From Tethya wilhelma (lineage: Eukaryota; Porifera; Demospongiae; Tethyida; Tethyidae), in assembly GCA_964030475.1 (NCBI GenBank), contig CAXIPT010000002.1, forward strand, positions 2,039,191 to 2,103,190: a stretch of DNA of 64,000 nt, written 5' to 3'. The first letter of the stretch is position 1. Every line of letters starts with the position of its first letter. The translations under genes were made by a program, and so were the position numbers. Shown here piece by piece: positions 36,042 to 50,000 of the stretch. Under the pieces are notes generated by a model. That model was not told where the DNA came from, did not search any database, and saw only the letters and a list, made by a program, of their open reading frames with translations.

Positions 36042-36688
36042 TAGTCTAGTCCTAGACCCCACCTTTTCCACCCTGGGGGTCTAGAAAAACTGCCACACAT
36101 TTTGTGTTATCTGCTTAAAATCAGGCAGAGCCGATCAGATTGCTTACATGAAATCATGTGACTATAATGTCACATGACAGAACGTTGTTTGTGGAAGTCA
36201 CGAAAAACTGTTACTTGTATAAAACTGAATAGTCTGCAGTCTGTGTATAAAAGGTTTGAAGTGAACCTGTTAAAACTCGAACGTGCCATTGACATCGCTG
36301 AAGCTAGCGCTTTCATCTCTGAATGGAACAGATAAGAATTTCGTTGTTACTAAGGCATGAGCTATGGAAATTCAGTAGGTAGGGTTAGCATGACATTTTG
36401 ACTTAAAGCACTCGATCTATTTGGCGAAGATTACTTACTGGCTACTCTTTTCTTCTCAAGGTATAATGTTAATTCACTATAAAGTCTCCTACTTGGACAC
36501 AAAAAAACTGTGTTGAAACTTGCTCATGAAAATACTGTATATAAGATCCGTAATAAATTTTTGAGGTCAGGCTGCACGTGAATCATGATGAAGTTACGAA
36601 TAATTTCAAATTTTCACTGAAAGTGTGCAAGTTTTTCTAGACCCCCAATTTTTGCTGGGTGGAAAAGGCTGGGTCTAGGACTAGACTA
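36042..36688. mobile_element. TIR element with 9-bp-type duplication
   Basis: 647 bp. Ends are TAGTCTAGTCCTAGACCC and the exact inverse, followed by CTTTTCCACCC / GGGTGGAAAAG, giving ~35-bp imperfect TIRs. The flanking nonamers GGTATTTTG (left) and GCTATTTTG (right) agree at 8 of 9 positions. That suits a MULE-like 9-bp duplication, though the class is inferred. A second internal inverted pair (GTCTAGAAAAACT / AGTTTTTCTAGAC type) is present. No intact ORF is present. Confidence 0.78.
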
Positions 36689-39600
36689 GCTATTTTGTTG
36701 TTGACTTCTATTTGGACACATTCATACGGCAATGAGTGTTAGCTTTCAATCTTTTTTTAAAGTTTGTATACAAGCCCAAAATTACTTAACACTTTCATTT
36801 TCACAATTTACACCGATCATTTACATTAAAAGTACGATCTTTGGTTTTACATATTATATCCTCAAAACACAAAGGGGGTTCTTTTAATCAATATTAAGGT
36901 ATTTACACATCTCAGACATTTCCTTCATGAATTAAGCACGTACCCCTGACTGCTCACATTTTATTGTGGAGCACCCCTCTTACTTGTGCACAGAGCACTC
37001 CTTTGTGTACTTGCCACATGCATCACAATTTTAATGCCCTGGCCTCCACTTGAAAATGCGTAGGCAAGTTGATACTTGGACTTCTGGTAGGCGTAACGTA
37101 ACGTAGGCAAAATGACTGTAGGTAAAACGTTATGAAAACCCTTTCAATATGTACCTTACTTGATATCAAGTTTATTCAGTCCACACACTCTCCATATTAT
37201 GGAGTACCACTTACACTCTTCTGATAATTGGTACTCCACGGACTATTTCTCACACTTTGCGGTTCAAACATGTTCTTGGAGAGGCACTCTAAAAGAATGC
37301 AGTGTCTAAGGAATTCCTTATCATCCATTTGCTTACTGGGAAGTGCCACAACCTGGTGAAATAGGTGTATAAGATCATGCATGCAGTGCCACCATCAACT
37401 AATGTATCATTCACATCTGCCCATATAGTTGGCTATGACACAGTCTGAAAAGAAGGAGTGCTGCCATTCAATGATAAAACTGCATGCCAAAACACTACGT
37501 ATTGTTGCTTGCTAGGATAGTGTTGGTTGTAAAGGGGATTTCCACATGCACCTTCAAAGTTTATCTATAAAATTCTCTGAATCAATAAAGTTTGGAGTGG
37601 TCACACATCACCTTGTGTTCATGCCAGCCTTAAAGCATGGAATTAAGAGGGCCCACAATGCCCATAGTGATTCGCTAAAATGGCTCAGGGATGACTGGTA
37701 GTTTGATAATTTAAGGCCGGGGTGTTTTATTGCCATTCCATGTTAACAGACATTGCAGCTTTGAAGTCTTTTATTCCAAGTCTATAATCCTTGAATTAGA
37801 GGGGTTGTTTAATTCAGCAAGCAGTCTTGTTAATTCCTCCCCATGTGTCCTGTAATCACATTGAGAATGCTACATGTGTGCAATTTCCAGCACCAGTTCC
37901 TAGCATTGTCTGTTTAGCTGCTGTATAGCTCCTTGCTCCTGAAACCTGGAGTCCAGTATCTGCATGTAAATCAGTATATATGTCCATATCCTACTTGTAG
38001 GAGGCTAAGTTCACTATATAGTAATGTGTATACCGTTCCCTCAGCTGTTTCTCAGGGTGTCATAGCTCTCCAGCTGTGAGTTTGATGCCTCCCTCAACCT
38101 ACTCTCTCTGAAACACTAGTTTATAAACAAGATTTTTGTCCCATAACAGTCTTTGAGTCTTTTTGCCTAGTGGCAGTTCCTGAGACTTAGTAATACGTTG
38201 ATTGCACAGCATAGTAGACCTGCATATTAGGCTACCCTTTTCATGCTGCCTCTGTCTCTCTCAACTTATGTACTGAGCTTGACTGCACATGTGGGTGCAT
38301 GACCATTCAGTGAGCACACACATGAAGATATCGACACTATACAATAATTATTAGGATAACGCAGAAACCACCCACCAATAAGAGATGTCACCATGTATAT
38401 ACAATACAAACTAGAAGCACAAACAAGAGCTACTATACATGTCACCATTTCTGATTGGAAGTAAATGCTTCTAAGCTATAATTTTTTATGATGATTTTCA
38501 TAGCTAAGCTATGATCCCTTGCTGAGAGCCCAAAAAGAAAAAAAGAAAGTGATCCCTAACTAAAGCAAGGGTGCTGAGTTTGAATATCACGCTTGCAGTC
38601 TTCAAAATCTTCCTGTAATTAAGCCAGTCTGCAATTTCCAACTAGTGACCTCATTACCGAAAGGTCAAGTGTGTCCTATCTCCTCTGATTAAAATTAATT
38701 TCTACCCTGACATCGTATACAGGGTGTGACCACACACTTGTGTATAACCTTGGTCCTTTTCTAGCCTTTTTGAAGCTGGCTGTTAAATTTGCTTTTTCAT
38801 TCAGATTTGTTAGGTCCTCATGTCAGTAAGTCAGAAGCTCGCTTGCACTTGGAAATCTATGAGCAGCTTAGTTTATTTTTGTGTGTTTTTTCAATGCTTT
38901 TGATGATGTAATGTGCACGGCCACGCCCAATTTACGTAGGTTTACTCACGTGCATCTCATGTTACTTTGTACACAGTGTTTCTACACAAGTATGCGCTGT
39001 TTGATACTCTTCTCTCTCTTATGTATATTATACTCTTGCTATAACTTATAATTTACGTAGCACAATTTAATTTTGAACGTAACAACTAGGCTGTTTACAA
39101 AAGTACACATCAACATGAATCTCAATATTTGTTTACTATAATTTTATTATTATGAAGAAGTTTGCATGGCTGAAAAAGGACATTGTCTACAGGATCTAGC
39201 TATATAATCATGCTAATAGTGCCATATTCTATAATTCCCATTTTTCACCTTTCCTGAGTCCAGAGCATTTTAGAATACTGATCATGAACAGATCGATATC
39301 GACAACAAATACTTAAAGATCTCAAAACGATAAGCCCTGTAATGACCGACCTCTGTACCCCGGGTACTGTTTCTACCAGAACACAGACCTGTTGATCTAA
39401 CTCAATTGCAGAAATCCACGTTTGAACCTTCAAACTTTTTCTCCCCCCTCCTCCTTCTGTGAGTCCCCTCATCTCAAATAGCCATTAAATAATTATTACC
39501 CAATGTTGTAATTCTACAAGTGTTACCTCGTACTTGAACATGTATTTTTGATTATCATTGTTAATGAGGCTTTCTGATTGGTTTACTTATATCCTTAAAG

Positions 39601-41570
39601 CTTGTTTACTAAGCTTAGAAATTTTTTTGCCATGAAGAGCTTTTTACGTACTCTACAGAACATTCAAACGTAAACAGTGAAAACCAAGGTTTGATCCTAA
39701 CACACACAGACTTTAAAATATGATACCATCTGACAAGCATGCAAGCCACTGGTAATAGCTTGTCGGTATGCATGTCTAAGACTTATGAATCCTATGTGTT
39801 TTCCAATGAAGGACGACCCTATTTTATCTAATAACTCTAAACCATGTAGCCACAATACCCGAAAAGGTACTTCATGTAAAACAAACTTAGTATCAACTAA
39901 AAAACTTCTGTATTACCCAAGGGCAACCATAAACATTCTTTATGATATTTTATGACATGCACACTCAGGGCATTGTACCCAGAAAAACTCACTGATGTGA
40001 TTTTAGGTACTAACTCTAAACTAATGCCCTAATAATTCATATGTGGCAGCAATGCCCAACTATATGCCTAGTCAAACTACGTATTATTATATTGTGAAGT
40101 CATACGCATGCTGAGCTACACATGTTACAGTAGCTACCATATGCATGAATCCAATTTTGAAAGCTAAGCCTCCTTTATTGTACAGTAAAAAAAATCGTAC
40201 ATTGGCCACTATAGGTACAAGAAACTATGTATAACGTCAACTGTTCAAACAAGAAGATCAAAGGACAATTTAAGCCTTAACTAGTTCAATATTATGAATG
40301 GGTATGTACATGTGTTAGATGTTATCAAAAAAATTAAATCTGTCAAACTTTATAGAGCTGTCAAGATAGTTATGCATCACAAACTCAATTTTTTCTAATA
40401 GCTAAAAGTGTGAGAAACAATAATAACTATAATTGTGTGAACAAAAATTGAGCAGTTTGTCCACAAACTTCTCTAATAATAATTAGTTGAGGGTTATAAT
40501 TGATTTCACAGCTTTTTAGCTTTTGTTTTGCACTATTTCAGATTAAAACAAGTATCAAGGAACGCGGTTCCTGTGAAAAGAACATACTTTTTGTAGTCAA
40601 TGTTGGCTGAACACTTTTTTGTTCTCTGAAAACTGTGTTCAAGTAAGTCAGTTAGTATATAAGTAAGTTAGTGCCTAAGCATGTACGTTAGGAGAACGAA
40701 ATGGCACTGTTATGGCTTCCCTCTAGCAGCCTCAGGCTATTACTAATTGCATACAAGGCCTAAAGCAGATAGAAACTTTTCTGAGCACTAAGAGAGAGCA
40801 CTACTGGTCATAATGGTATCATTGAGCATACAATTTGTATTATTAATTTTGTTATGCTCCAAAGGTTATATGTACAGCAATCATGATAATATACACCTAA
40901 TTAATTTGAATTAAACCACATACCTTAAAACTTCCCTCCGATGGCATAATTATAGTACATGTATATACGTAGATACGGTAAGAAATTGATCCAGTTGCTT
41001 GTAGGATGCATAGACAAATTTTAGGTCGTACAATTAATTGATGTGCCAATGTGACCACTGTGTGAGGAAAATTTTATCGATAGTGAATTGTTATGTAGCC
41101 ATACTTATGGGTATATACACACATGTATGCACACACACACACGCACACACACACAAACACATACACACACACATTTACACACACACACACACACACACAA
41201 ACTCACACACATAATATAATCATTTGCATGTATTTATAATTATTAATATATTGTATGTATATAGGTGTAGACCATAAATCATAAATTATGGGTATCTTCA
41301 TCATAATTATTATATCAGCAGCAAAGTTATTAGATTTGTCTACCAATTTGACTTGAGAAATCAAGTCAGTCTTGTTGGCACTGACATATTGTTTACCTTG
41401 CAAGACAGTTGTGGCTATAAGGAGAGCAAGTCATAGACTGAGTTACCAAGTAGTTTTTTCAGTTTAGAGTAGGAGTCTTGAAGCTTCTTGTCTGACAGTA
41501 CTAGTCAATGAGTCCTCCTTCTGGCTTGGCGGAGTTGAAATTCCCGCGTTATTGCTAGCAATAATTTTAC
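36689..41570. other. Gene-poor interval upstream of the pseudokinase gene
   Basis: No gene is supported. It contains the second copy of the 33.9-kb repeat (about 37010-37130), a partial family A repeat at about 40490-40700, and a (CA)n microsatellite at about 41126-41214. The ORFs at 37197, 38266, 39245 and 41203 look random. Confidence 0.5.
41126..41214. repeat. (CA)n microsatellite
   Basis: Interrupted CA dinucleotide run about 400 bp upstream of the pseudokinase start. Confidence 0.9.
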
Positions 41571-41582
41571 TACGCATGCGCA
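41571..41582. promoter_or_regulatory. NRF-1-like palindromic site TACGCATGCGCA
   Basis: This dodecamer fits the NRF-1-type core GCATGCGC and lies 28 bp before the ATG of the pseudokinase gene. A perfect version lies upstream of the lipoxygenase. The family consensus is established for animals, but binding here is an inference. Confidence 0.5.
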
Positions 41583-41609
41583 AATGTCCTGTGGGTGGGT
41601 CCTTGCAAG

Positions 41610-44019
41610 ATGGCTGACTGGTTTAGGGCGAGATTTCTTTGGGGGAAAATATCTCAAGGGTAGGTACGCATATAAATATAAGTGTATGCAGTTATTGTTT
41701 GTACTTAGACAAATAATTATACAGACGTATACAACTAAGTCAGTCTACGGAACAAGTGTGTGACAGTGTTTGTATTGCCATGCTTGATTCGCCTGACTAT
41801 GTAATAATAGCTACTAGTGAGTGGTCCTGCTTCTATGCTATCAGTGGCACTGTTTAGGACCATGGTCTGAATGTGGCCAAAATTGAAGTCCCCAAAGCCA
41901 GAGTGTGATAAGTCAATAGAGTCAAGACAGTATCTTTCTCATATCGTCATGTGTTTGCTTGGAAAATATTGAGCATATACAAACAGTGTGTACCAGTCTC
42001 CATTCTTGATGGGAGGGGCATGAATCTACACACACCTGGATATCCGTAATTTCTTTCTGGTTATTGAATACAAAGTCACTCACTTTTGACCTACAATAGT
42101 ATAATGGCTAGCAGTTGTGACACAGAAACCATTTACTTAATTGCTCCGTATCATGTCCAATGTGTATGATATAGAAGTAAATTTTACTGTAGTGTAAGCT
42201 AGCAAGGGGTGGACACGCAAACTGTTCACCCCTGTGGTCAAGAACTTGATTTCAAAATCACTTTATTGTACCAAGGACTCTCCCATTAGGAAGGGAGAGA
42301 GCACACATGCACTTAGAGTAACTGTTTTCCCTGTAATTTTTTGCATACTTTTTAGTATATCCATTGTTACCTATGTATACGGTTACCATGTCTTTGATTG
42401 GGTCTATATTCCCTTTTACTAGTTTAGAAAGAGAGGGGTCACCGTCATAAGTCCTACATATATGTTTAGTGGATTTAATATTCGTAATCCTTAGTCCTTA
42501 TCAAAACCGCCCAATTCCCCAGTATTAAATCTGCCAAATTTTGTTTGCTCTACTGTATAAAGTAGTTTATAGTCTTATATTTATACACACATTTTATAAT
42601 GTAGTAAAAGATCAACTGCTAATGAAATTAAAACTGAAACCCAGAACAGAGTTGATGAGGAAAAGTCTGAGAGAGGTACGTAATCATATACAAATTCAAG
42701 AAGAAAGTAACAAATTCGTATTTCACATGTTGTGTATATAGAGAATGCCGTGCTAGCTGCTGACTTTGTTTTGAAGCGAACTGGCAGGTTCAACTTCAAG
42801 TATCCTAAAGATCTACCCATTGATTGGGGTAATACTCTAAGTTGAATGTAATTCCATGATTTTAGTGTGATGTCTTCCAAATTTTATTGTCCAGGAAGTC
42901 GGATGCAAAAATATTGGATTCTTGTGTCACTAGCTAAAGTATGGGATGATCAGAAATCGTTTGTCCTGTCGATTGTGAGTGGCTGCTTTGTTTCTCTTTT
43001 GTCATGTTGATGATTTATTTTCAGTGTGTGTGTGTGTGTGTGCGTGTGTGTAGGCTCCTATATCTAGAAATTGCCCACTGTTGGAGAAAAAAGGAGAGAG
43101 AACACTTACGAAAGAAACTTGTACCACTCTGAATGAATTGATTGGACTCTTGCCGGTATGGAACAATGTACAATTATTTAGTATACTTCCAAGCACAATG
43201 AAGACAAGACTTATAGCATTTCCAACAGATTATAACAACACAAAAGAGTCTAGTAGTCGAACCAGACTGTATTATGAATTACTGCATGACAGCTGAATTT
43301 GCACTTTGACAAAACTCATAATGTAAACGTATGTATAACCTTTGAGAGAAAGTTAATTATTCATATCCACTGCTTTGGTCAAATGGGGGACGTATGTAAA
43401 CCATTGTGAATTATGTGAGTGGAAGGAAGTGACCATATGTTCCAGTGTCTACCAGCTATATATGAATATCATTAACTCCAATAGCACCACTTCCCATGAC
43501 CACATGATACTATGCATTACATTGGGGTCACTTAAAGGAACTGTGTCTCTATATAAGCACTGTTTTGTTACCAAAAATAAAATGCGTGACGTTTTATGAC
43601 ATTTTTTGTTGACAAATGCGCAATATACGTACATACACGGAGCTAATACCCGGGCGTGGTACCCAGATCGCGCAAGAAACAAAACAAAAAACGTCACAAA
43701 CGGTCATAGAACATCATAAAACTTCACACATTTTATTTTTAGTAACAAAACACCGCTTATATAGTGACACAGTTCCTTTAAAGGAACTGTGTCACTATAT
43801 AAACTCTGTTTAGTTATCAAAAACAAAGTGTGGGACATTTTGCAACATTTTTTGTTGACAAATGTGCAATATAGGTATGTTCACAAGCTAGTATCAAGAA
43901 TGTGGACAATTAAAACAAAACAAGTAACAAAGCAGCACTTATATAGTCACACAGTTCCTATAACTATCTTGAAATAGCTTCTTTTCAAACTAACACTGGA
44001 TTATAATTAAGTTACTAAC

Positions 44020-44066
<47 letters not shown>

Positions 44067-47000
44067 ATATAGAAGAAAACAGAATAGTTAAATGTACCAG
44101 TAACTTACAAACATTAAGATCTTCTTTTCTATCTCTTCATTTTGCCCATTATTATGCACACACATACAACACTATTTTAATGCAGAAACATTGTCAGTAT
44201 CTACAGTCGTTTGTCAGTCTGACTAACAGTCAGCCTCCCATCCTTTTATACTACCTGGAAGAAAGAAAACAAATTGTTATGGTTCAAGTACGTAATACTC
44301 TTCAGTTGCATGTAACATTACTATTATTCATTTGCAGGAAAACCAGCAATCGCTGAAAGACATCATTTATAAGGTACGATAAATAATTTAGTTTGCATTG
44401 GCAAACAACTTTCATTTCTAAGTTCTATATATCATTTTTGCAGAAAAAACGTTTGTGTCTTTGTTTATGCTAAACTGCCCACCCTCAGTATAGTTTGGGA
44501 ATAATTATAGTGAATATACTTTTTGTGACTAATACTGCCTATACTTCTTTTTGGCCATCACTCTACCATCTTATTCCCATACTGTAATAGGTTGAATTCA
44601 CTGAGAAAGGGAGAGATTGGGCTGAAAAATATGTTCCTGAACCAAAGCCTAGAGATACCACTTGGATCAGTAAAGTAAGACGTGTATAGTAAACTGTTTG
44701 CTTCACTCTAAAGGTACTATATATTGGGAAATTCTTCTATTAATTTTTTTTTTAATTGGCCAAAATTACGAATGCTAAAATTAAAAGTATACACTGGAAC
44801 CTCTCATAACGTCCCCAGTTTCACGGTTGGGGTGACACATCATTTTTAACAGTGTGCAGCTGACCTTTGTGTAACGGCCACAGGCTGTGGCACTGGTTGA
44901 AAATACCTTGTCAAAATTATCTCTCTTAAACAGCTAACCAGGAGCTGTACCTATTTAGATGCATATAAATAGAGCTGCAAAATTGAACCTTGTATTTTTG
45001 TGATGTATATACCAGTCTTAGCCAGAGAGTCCTAGCAATGTCTTAGGCTTTTAGTGAGGCTGCTGGTTGCTTTATCTCATATGAAGAAGTTTTCCCTCAA
45101 AACGCTCATGTCCTCCTTGAACTGCAAATTAGTAGAGCCTTTGATTCAGCAGGTGCCAATTAGTGAGAACTCAGGACCAAGGTGTGACTATCACTGCTCA
45201 CTGTACATTAGTAATGCTACCAAGAACCTTCAAACTGAACTTTCATCCAATTTTGCCGCGCTATAAACTCACTTTTTCTTAACACAATGATTGGCAAAAG
45301 TAAGCTGAGGCTCTAAACAACATCACCACGTGTTGCAATTTTTCATTAAATTCTTATAATTGGAGAAAATTTAGAAAAAGGTAAAGGGTTGTTGGATCTG
45401 CCAGCTCAGTTGCAATACAGTTCAATAGAGTGAATGGCTAGAGTTGTCTCTTTCAAGTGAAAAATGCCGCGGGAAAATAAGACAAATACCTATCATATTA
45501 AGCATCATCAGATAGAAGAAAGACTGAACAACTTTAGAATGGGTTGCAAAATTTGAAATATCAATTATGAAAAAAAATATTCAAGAAAAACATACAAATT
45601 ATAGACAATTATGGTCATTTTCCAATGTCAAAAGGTGTGACAAGTTTGAATTTGCAAAAATGATCACAAACTTCTTCATATGTTTATTGGTCTATGGAGA
45701 CGCAGTTATCTCCAGTCCACATCTAGGCCTCGGTTCACCTTTGGACCAATCGGTCTTGTACAATAACTTCAGTCACTGAGGTTGAATAGGCCTTTTTTTT
45801 TAGAGCCTGAAGAATTTCAACGCTTATGTATATATCATAATTAATTGCGCTTGCACATCTGCATGAAAATTTTGCTAAAACGTAGTTTTCTGATTTGTCT
45901 TGCAGTCAATGGCAATTCGCGTATTTTGAAACAGTGTGGGCTCAACTAGGTTACTTTATATTGTAAAACAGTGAATATCAAATGAAAATTTTACACATTG
46001 ATCTTTGTTTGAAGCACTGTATGCTAGCGCAAACTGCATGAGATCCAAGCACTTATAAGTGAGTATACTGTTCCACAAAAGTTTGCACCTCCCTCTCGTA
46101 TATCTTCATATTCAAGTCTCAAAAGCCTGAATGTGATCACTCATTAAGTAATAGATTACCCATGCCCCTCCCATGGCCTGTTACACACTGTTGGCACATG
46201 TTCAATTTTTTTAGTAAACGCTAAGAATTGTTATAGATAGTCTTTCTCCAGCATAATACAAAGTTAATCACCTTGTATTGACACGGAAACTGGTTAGTAA
46301 ACTTGCTTTGTATGATTGTCCATGTGGACAGTAACGTATACTTAAAAGTATACGGAAAAAACTGGAAAAACTTTTAAATGCATGCCGCAAACAGTATGTA
46401 CCAAGCCCTCTTCCTTCTTGATAATTTATGCGAGGGAGGATGCTGAGAACGAGGCTAATATTTCTTTGGACAAAAATGAAACACTGACTCTAATTCATTT
46501 TATTAGTCTATACTTAAGTGCTGCATGTTAGCCTATCTTAAGTGGCCCTTATTCAGAGGTTTGACTAATATTTTTCCAATCTTCATGGATTGAATCATTG
46601 GAATCGAAGAGTATTAAACATGCCAAAATTAAACATTTCCTGGTCTATAATAGAATCTGTTGCATGCATCTTTTAAAAGTGACACCATTCCGTATCCCAC
46701 TCATATTGGATGCTCCATCATATGCTTGGCCAATACACTGAGTAATTGGCAGAGAACATCTCAATTATTATGATTATTGTGCAGGTACTTTACATTCTTT
46801 GTTTTTGTTTTTATTTTCCTTGTTCCTCTAGAACATACCTGTCGTACAGATGTCAATAGTGGCTACTCTTCTATCCTTTGCCTCTCTGTGGGTTATGTAA
46901 GTGTCTGACCAGTAATGTAATAATTGATATTCCCATTATTAAAGCTCTCCATGTGACGACACTTTACCCAATAAATTTTGTGGGGGGAAATTTTTGTGGA

Positions 47001-50000
47001 CTCAATCATGCCAAACCGCGATGTTCAAAAAAATGCCCTCCTCAAAAATTTTATGCTCTATGGTATACTGTTGTTTTGCATGACCTTGATGTGATTATGA
47101 GCCAAATTTGGATATGCACACGTTAAAGGAACTGTGTCACTATATAAGCACTGTTTTGTTACCCAAAATAAAATGCGTGACGTTTTGTGCCATTTTTTGT
47201 TGACAAATGCACAATATACGTACATACACGGGGCTAATATCCGGGCGTGGTAACCAGATCACGCAAGAAACAAAACAAAAAATGTCACAAACGGTCATAG
47301 AACATCATAAAATGTCACACATTTTATTTTTAGTAACAAAACACCGCTTATATAGTGACACAGTTCCTTTAAAAGTTTTTTTCTCTCATAATGTGCACAC
47401 GTGTTCACTCTAGTTTTAAAGAAATTTCAAGGAAAGGATTCTCCTCCATTGGTGACAAAGCAATAAAGGGTGTTCACTCAATTTTAAGAATTCCACAGAG
47501 AGGGTTGTCTTTCATTTATGACAATGTAATAAAGGTACGGGTGTTTTGTAATAGCATAATTATGTTGTCTTCTAGTTGTGAGTATTATTATGTATTTCTT
47601 GTTTCTCTAGATTGTTGTTTACGTACAAGAGCTATTCACATTTCCACAATTTCCCATTGTATCTCGTATACAATCTGTGGTACAATCTGCTGTTGTAACT
47701 GCCACACCCGGTCTTGGAGTTTATTCTCTGCACAACTGGAACAAGAAACCATCACCTATTTCTCTGGAGGACATGAAGCATTATGGTCAGCATATTCTAC
47801 AGGTAATGTACCTATTAGCAATAATTTTACTATAGCCTGTTATATATTTTTTTTCAGTCCTGTAAGAGTACCTTCCTGCTTCTTTATTGGGGCGAGCCTA
47901 AGCGAGCCCCATTGGAACGTGGAAACATTGAAGCAACCGTCACGCCGTTGACCAAACCGGAAATAGCTAAGATACTCAAATTGAGCGAACAACTTCAAAA
48001 AATTAAAATACCTACGGTGCGCATGCGCACGAAGACTTACGGTATTTCCATTTGCACGTAATGGACCGCGTGGCATCAAAATTTTGTGAAATGAATCTCA
48101 AAGTTGAAGCAAAAGACACTCAGGTCTCGAGGACACTGAAAGAGCCAGCGGCTGAGCTGTGAACTTGCTATAAAATGAGCTGTGGACGTACAGAAAAACT
48201 ACAGAGGGAATTCTACAATTTGGTTCCTGCTTTATAAATATTGGTCAACAAATGTCAAACTAGATCAGTGAACACACTTGCTTGCAGAGCAGTTTTTTTG
48301 GGTTTTTTTTTGCCTTACATCAGTCTCGTTCCTAGGAGACTAGGCCCGACTCTCCGTAAGCCAGCTAGCAACCCTGCTGATGCTGATTAGTATGCTCAGG
48401 CTCGCCCCACAATGTTTCCATCTGACTAGTAATTACCATATAGTGGGTCAGGGGTGAAAATTCTCATGAAAAGCCCTAACAGCACTTCCAACAGTAAATA
48501 TTTCTGGTTACAATTTTGTGACTCGAATGTCTCCAACTTACAATTGCTGAAAGGTCTATAGTGACAGTTTATTTTGGTATGGTATACATGTAGAATACTA
48601 TTCTAGCTAGATGCTAGCTATTTAGACTGCAAACTTCTTAAAGGAATGAGTAAAATACATAGAACTCAAGTCTTTGACAATGTGTGCATCGCCAGCATCG
48701 TGACCTTTGACCTCAGAAAAAAATTTTTTGGGGGGGGGGGGGAATTTTTAATATCTCAGCGATCAGTCACCAAAATAATGAAAATTTGCAGCCCATGGAA
48801 ATTTCCCACTTTACGGTATAACATTTACCTAGTTGTGTTGTACATGTTATGTCCAGGCTATGATGTTTCTCTACAAACAAGGCTTCCCTGTTCTTGGTCA
48901 TGTACACAGTGGCAACATCTTTGTCCAGGATGGTGTGTGCAGGTTGGGTGGCTATGAGAACACACTCCTTGGCTACAGATCTAGGTACTACAGGATGTGC
49001 CAAGACCACTTGGAACACATGGATGTGATCATGTTTGGTAAGGGTCATCTCATAAAGAAACTCTATTGTACTGTCTTTTCCTCAGCTACATATACTATTG
49101 CTTCTATCCTTACCAACTACCTTTTGGTGTGAAGATTTAGTTTATTTATGCCAAATTCTCATTTGTGAGTACTGTAACAGTTTATGGTTGGCAAAAAAAG
49201 CGAGCTCTCCGTGCATTAGCCATATTATGGGTTCCAAAATTGTGAACTTTTCCATGTTTGAAGGCTAAAAAGAAAGAACTTACCCTAGACACTGTATTTT
49301 GTTGAGGTATGTTCCAAAAAGTTGACTAGACAGTGCTCTTAGTACACTTTCTATGGGGCCATTTTGCCAACTAGTGAGCATGTGTTACATGCATTGCCGA
49401 TTGTAAGTATTGTGACCGAAATTGTGTATAATGCCTTTGTTTCAGGTCACCTCATGTTTGAGATGTGTTGTGGTTATGAGCTGACAACAGTGTTTCCTAC
49501 TGAAGGAGACTACCAGGCTGTGAGAGCTGTGAAGGGTGGGGAGGAGGTTGAAGAGGTGCTGAGACACATCTTTGGCATAGTGCTGGCAATGAAAACTGGG
49601 ACCAATAAAACTCCTCCTTCAAATGTGGAAATGATTAAACAGGTGATACCAATACTCCGTGTCTATGGTGTGCATGAGCAGCTAATGCCATTGTTAGTAT
49701 CATAGTGTCCGTACTATGTCATCTATTTGTTGCCTTTGTTATGTAGATTAAAGATCACAGATTCTTTGAATCGGCCAGAGAATGTGAATTTGAATCCAAG
49801 GTTGGTAGACTAGTTTATGATCAGTGCATTTTTTGTCATATACCCAGCTAGTCCTCTCCCTGTGCAGAGAGACTGAGTATGAGGCTGTAACAAGCTGACT
49901 TGTTTATCACTAGGTTCAAGTTTTATGGTATTCACACTAAAAATAGCTAGAGGTTGTGTACTAAGTAAAATGGTGAACTGATTGTGATGCAACTGACAGT

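Noticed and set aside
43081..43296. 71-codon ORF as a separate small gene
   Set aside because: It is exon 5 of the pseudokinase gene read on past its GTATGG donor.
47391..47951. 186-codon plus ORF spanning 47.4-47.95 kb
   Set aside because: It merges a real exon with intron and transposon sequence; the spliced frame of exons 10 and 11 differs.
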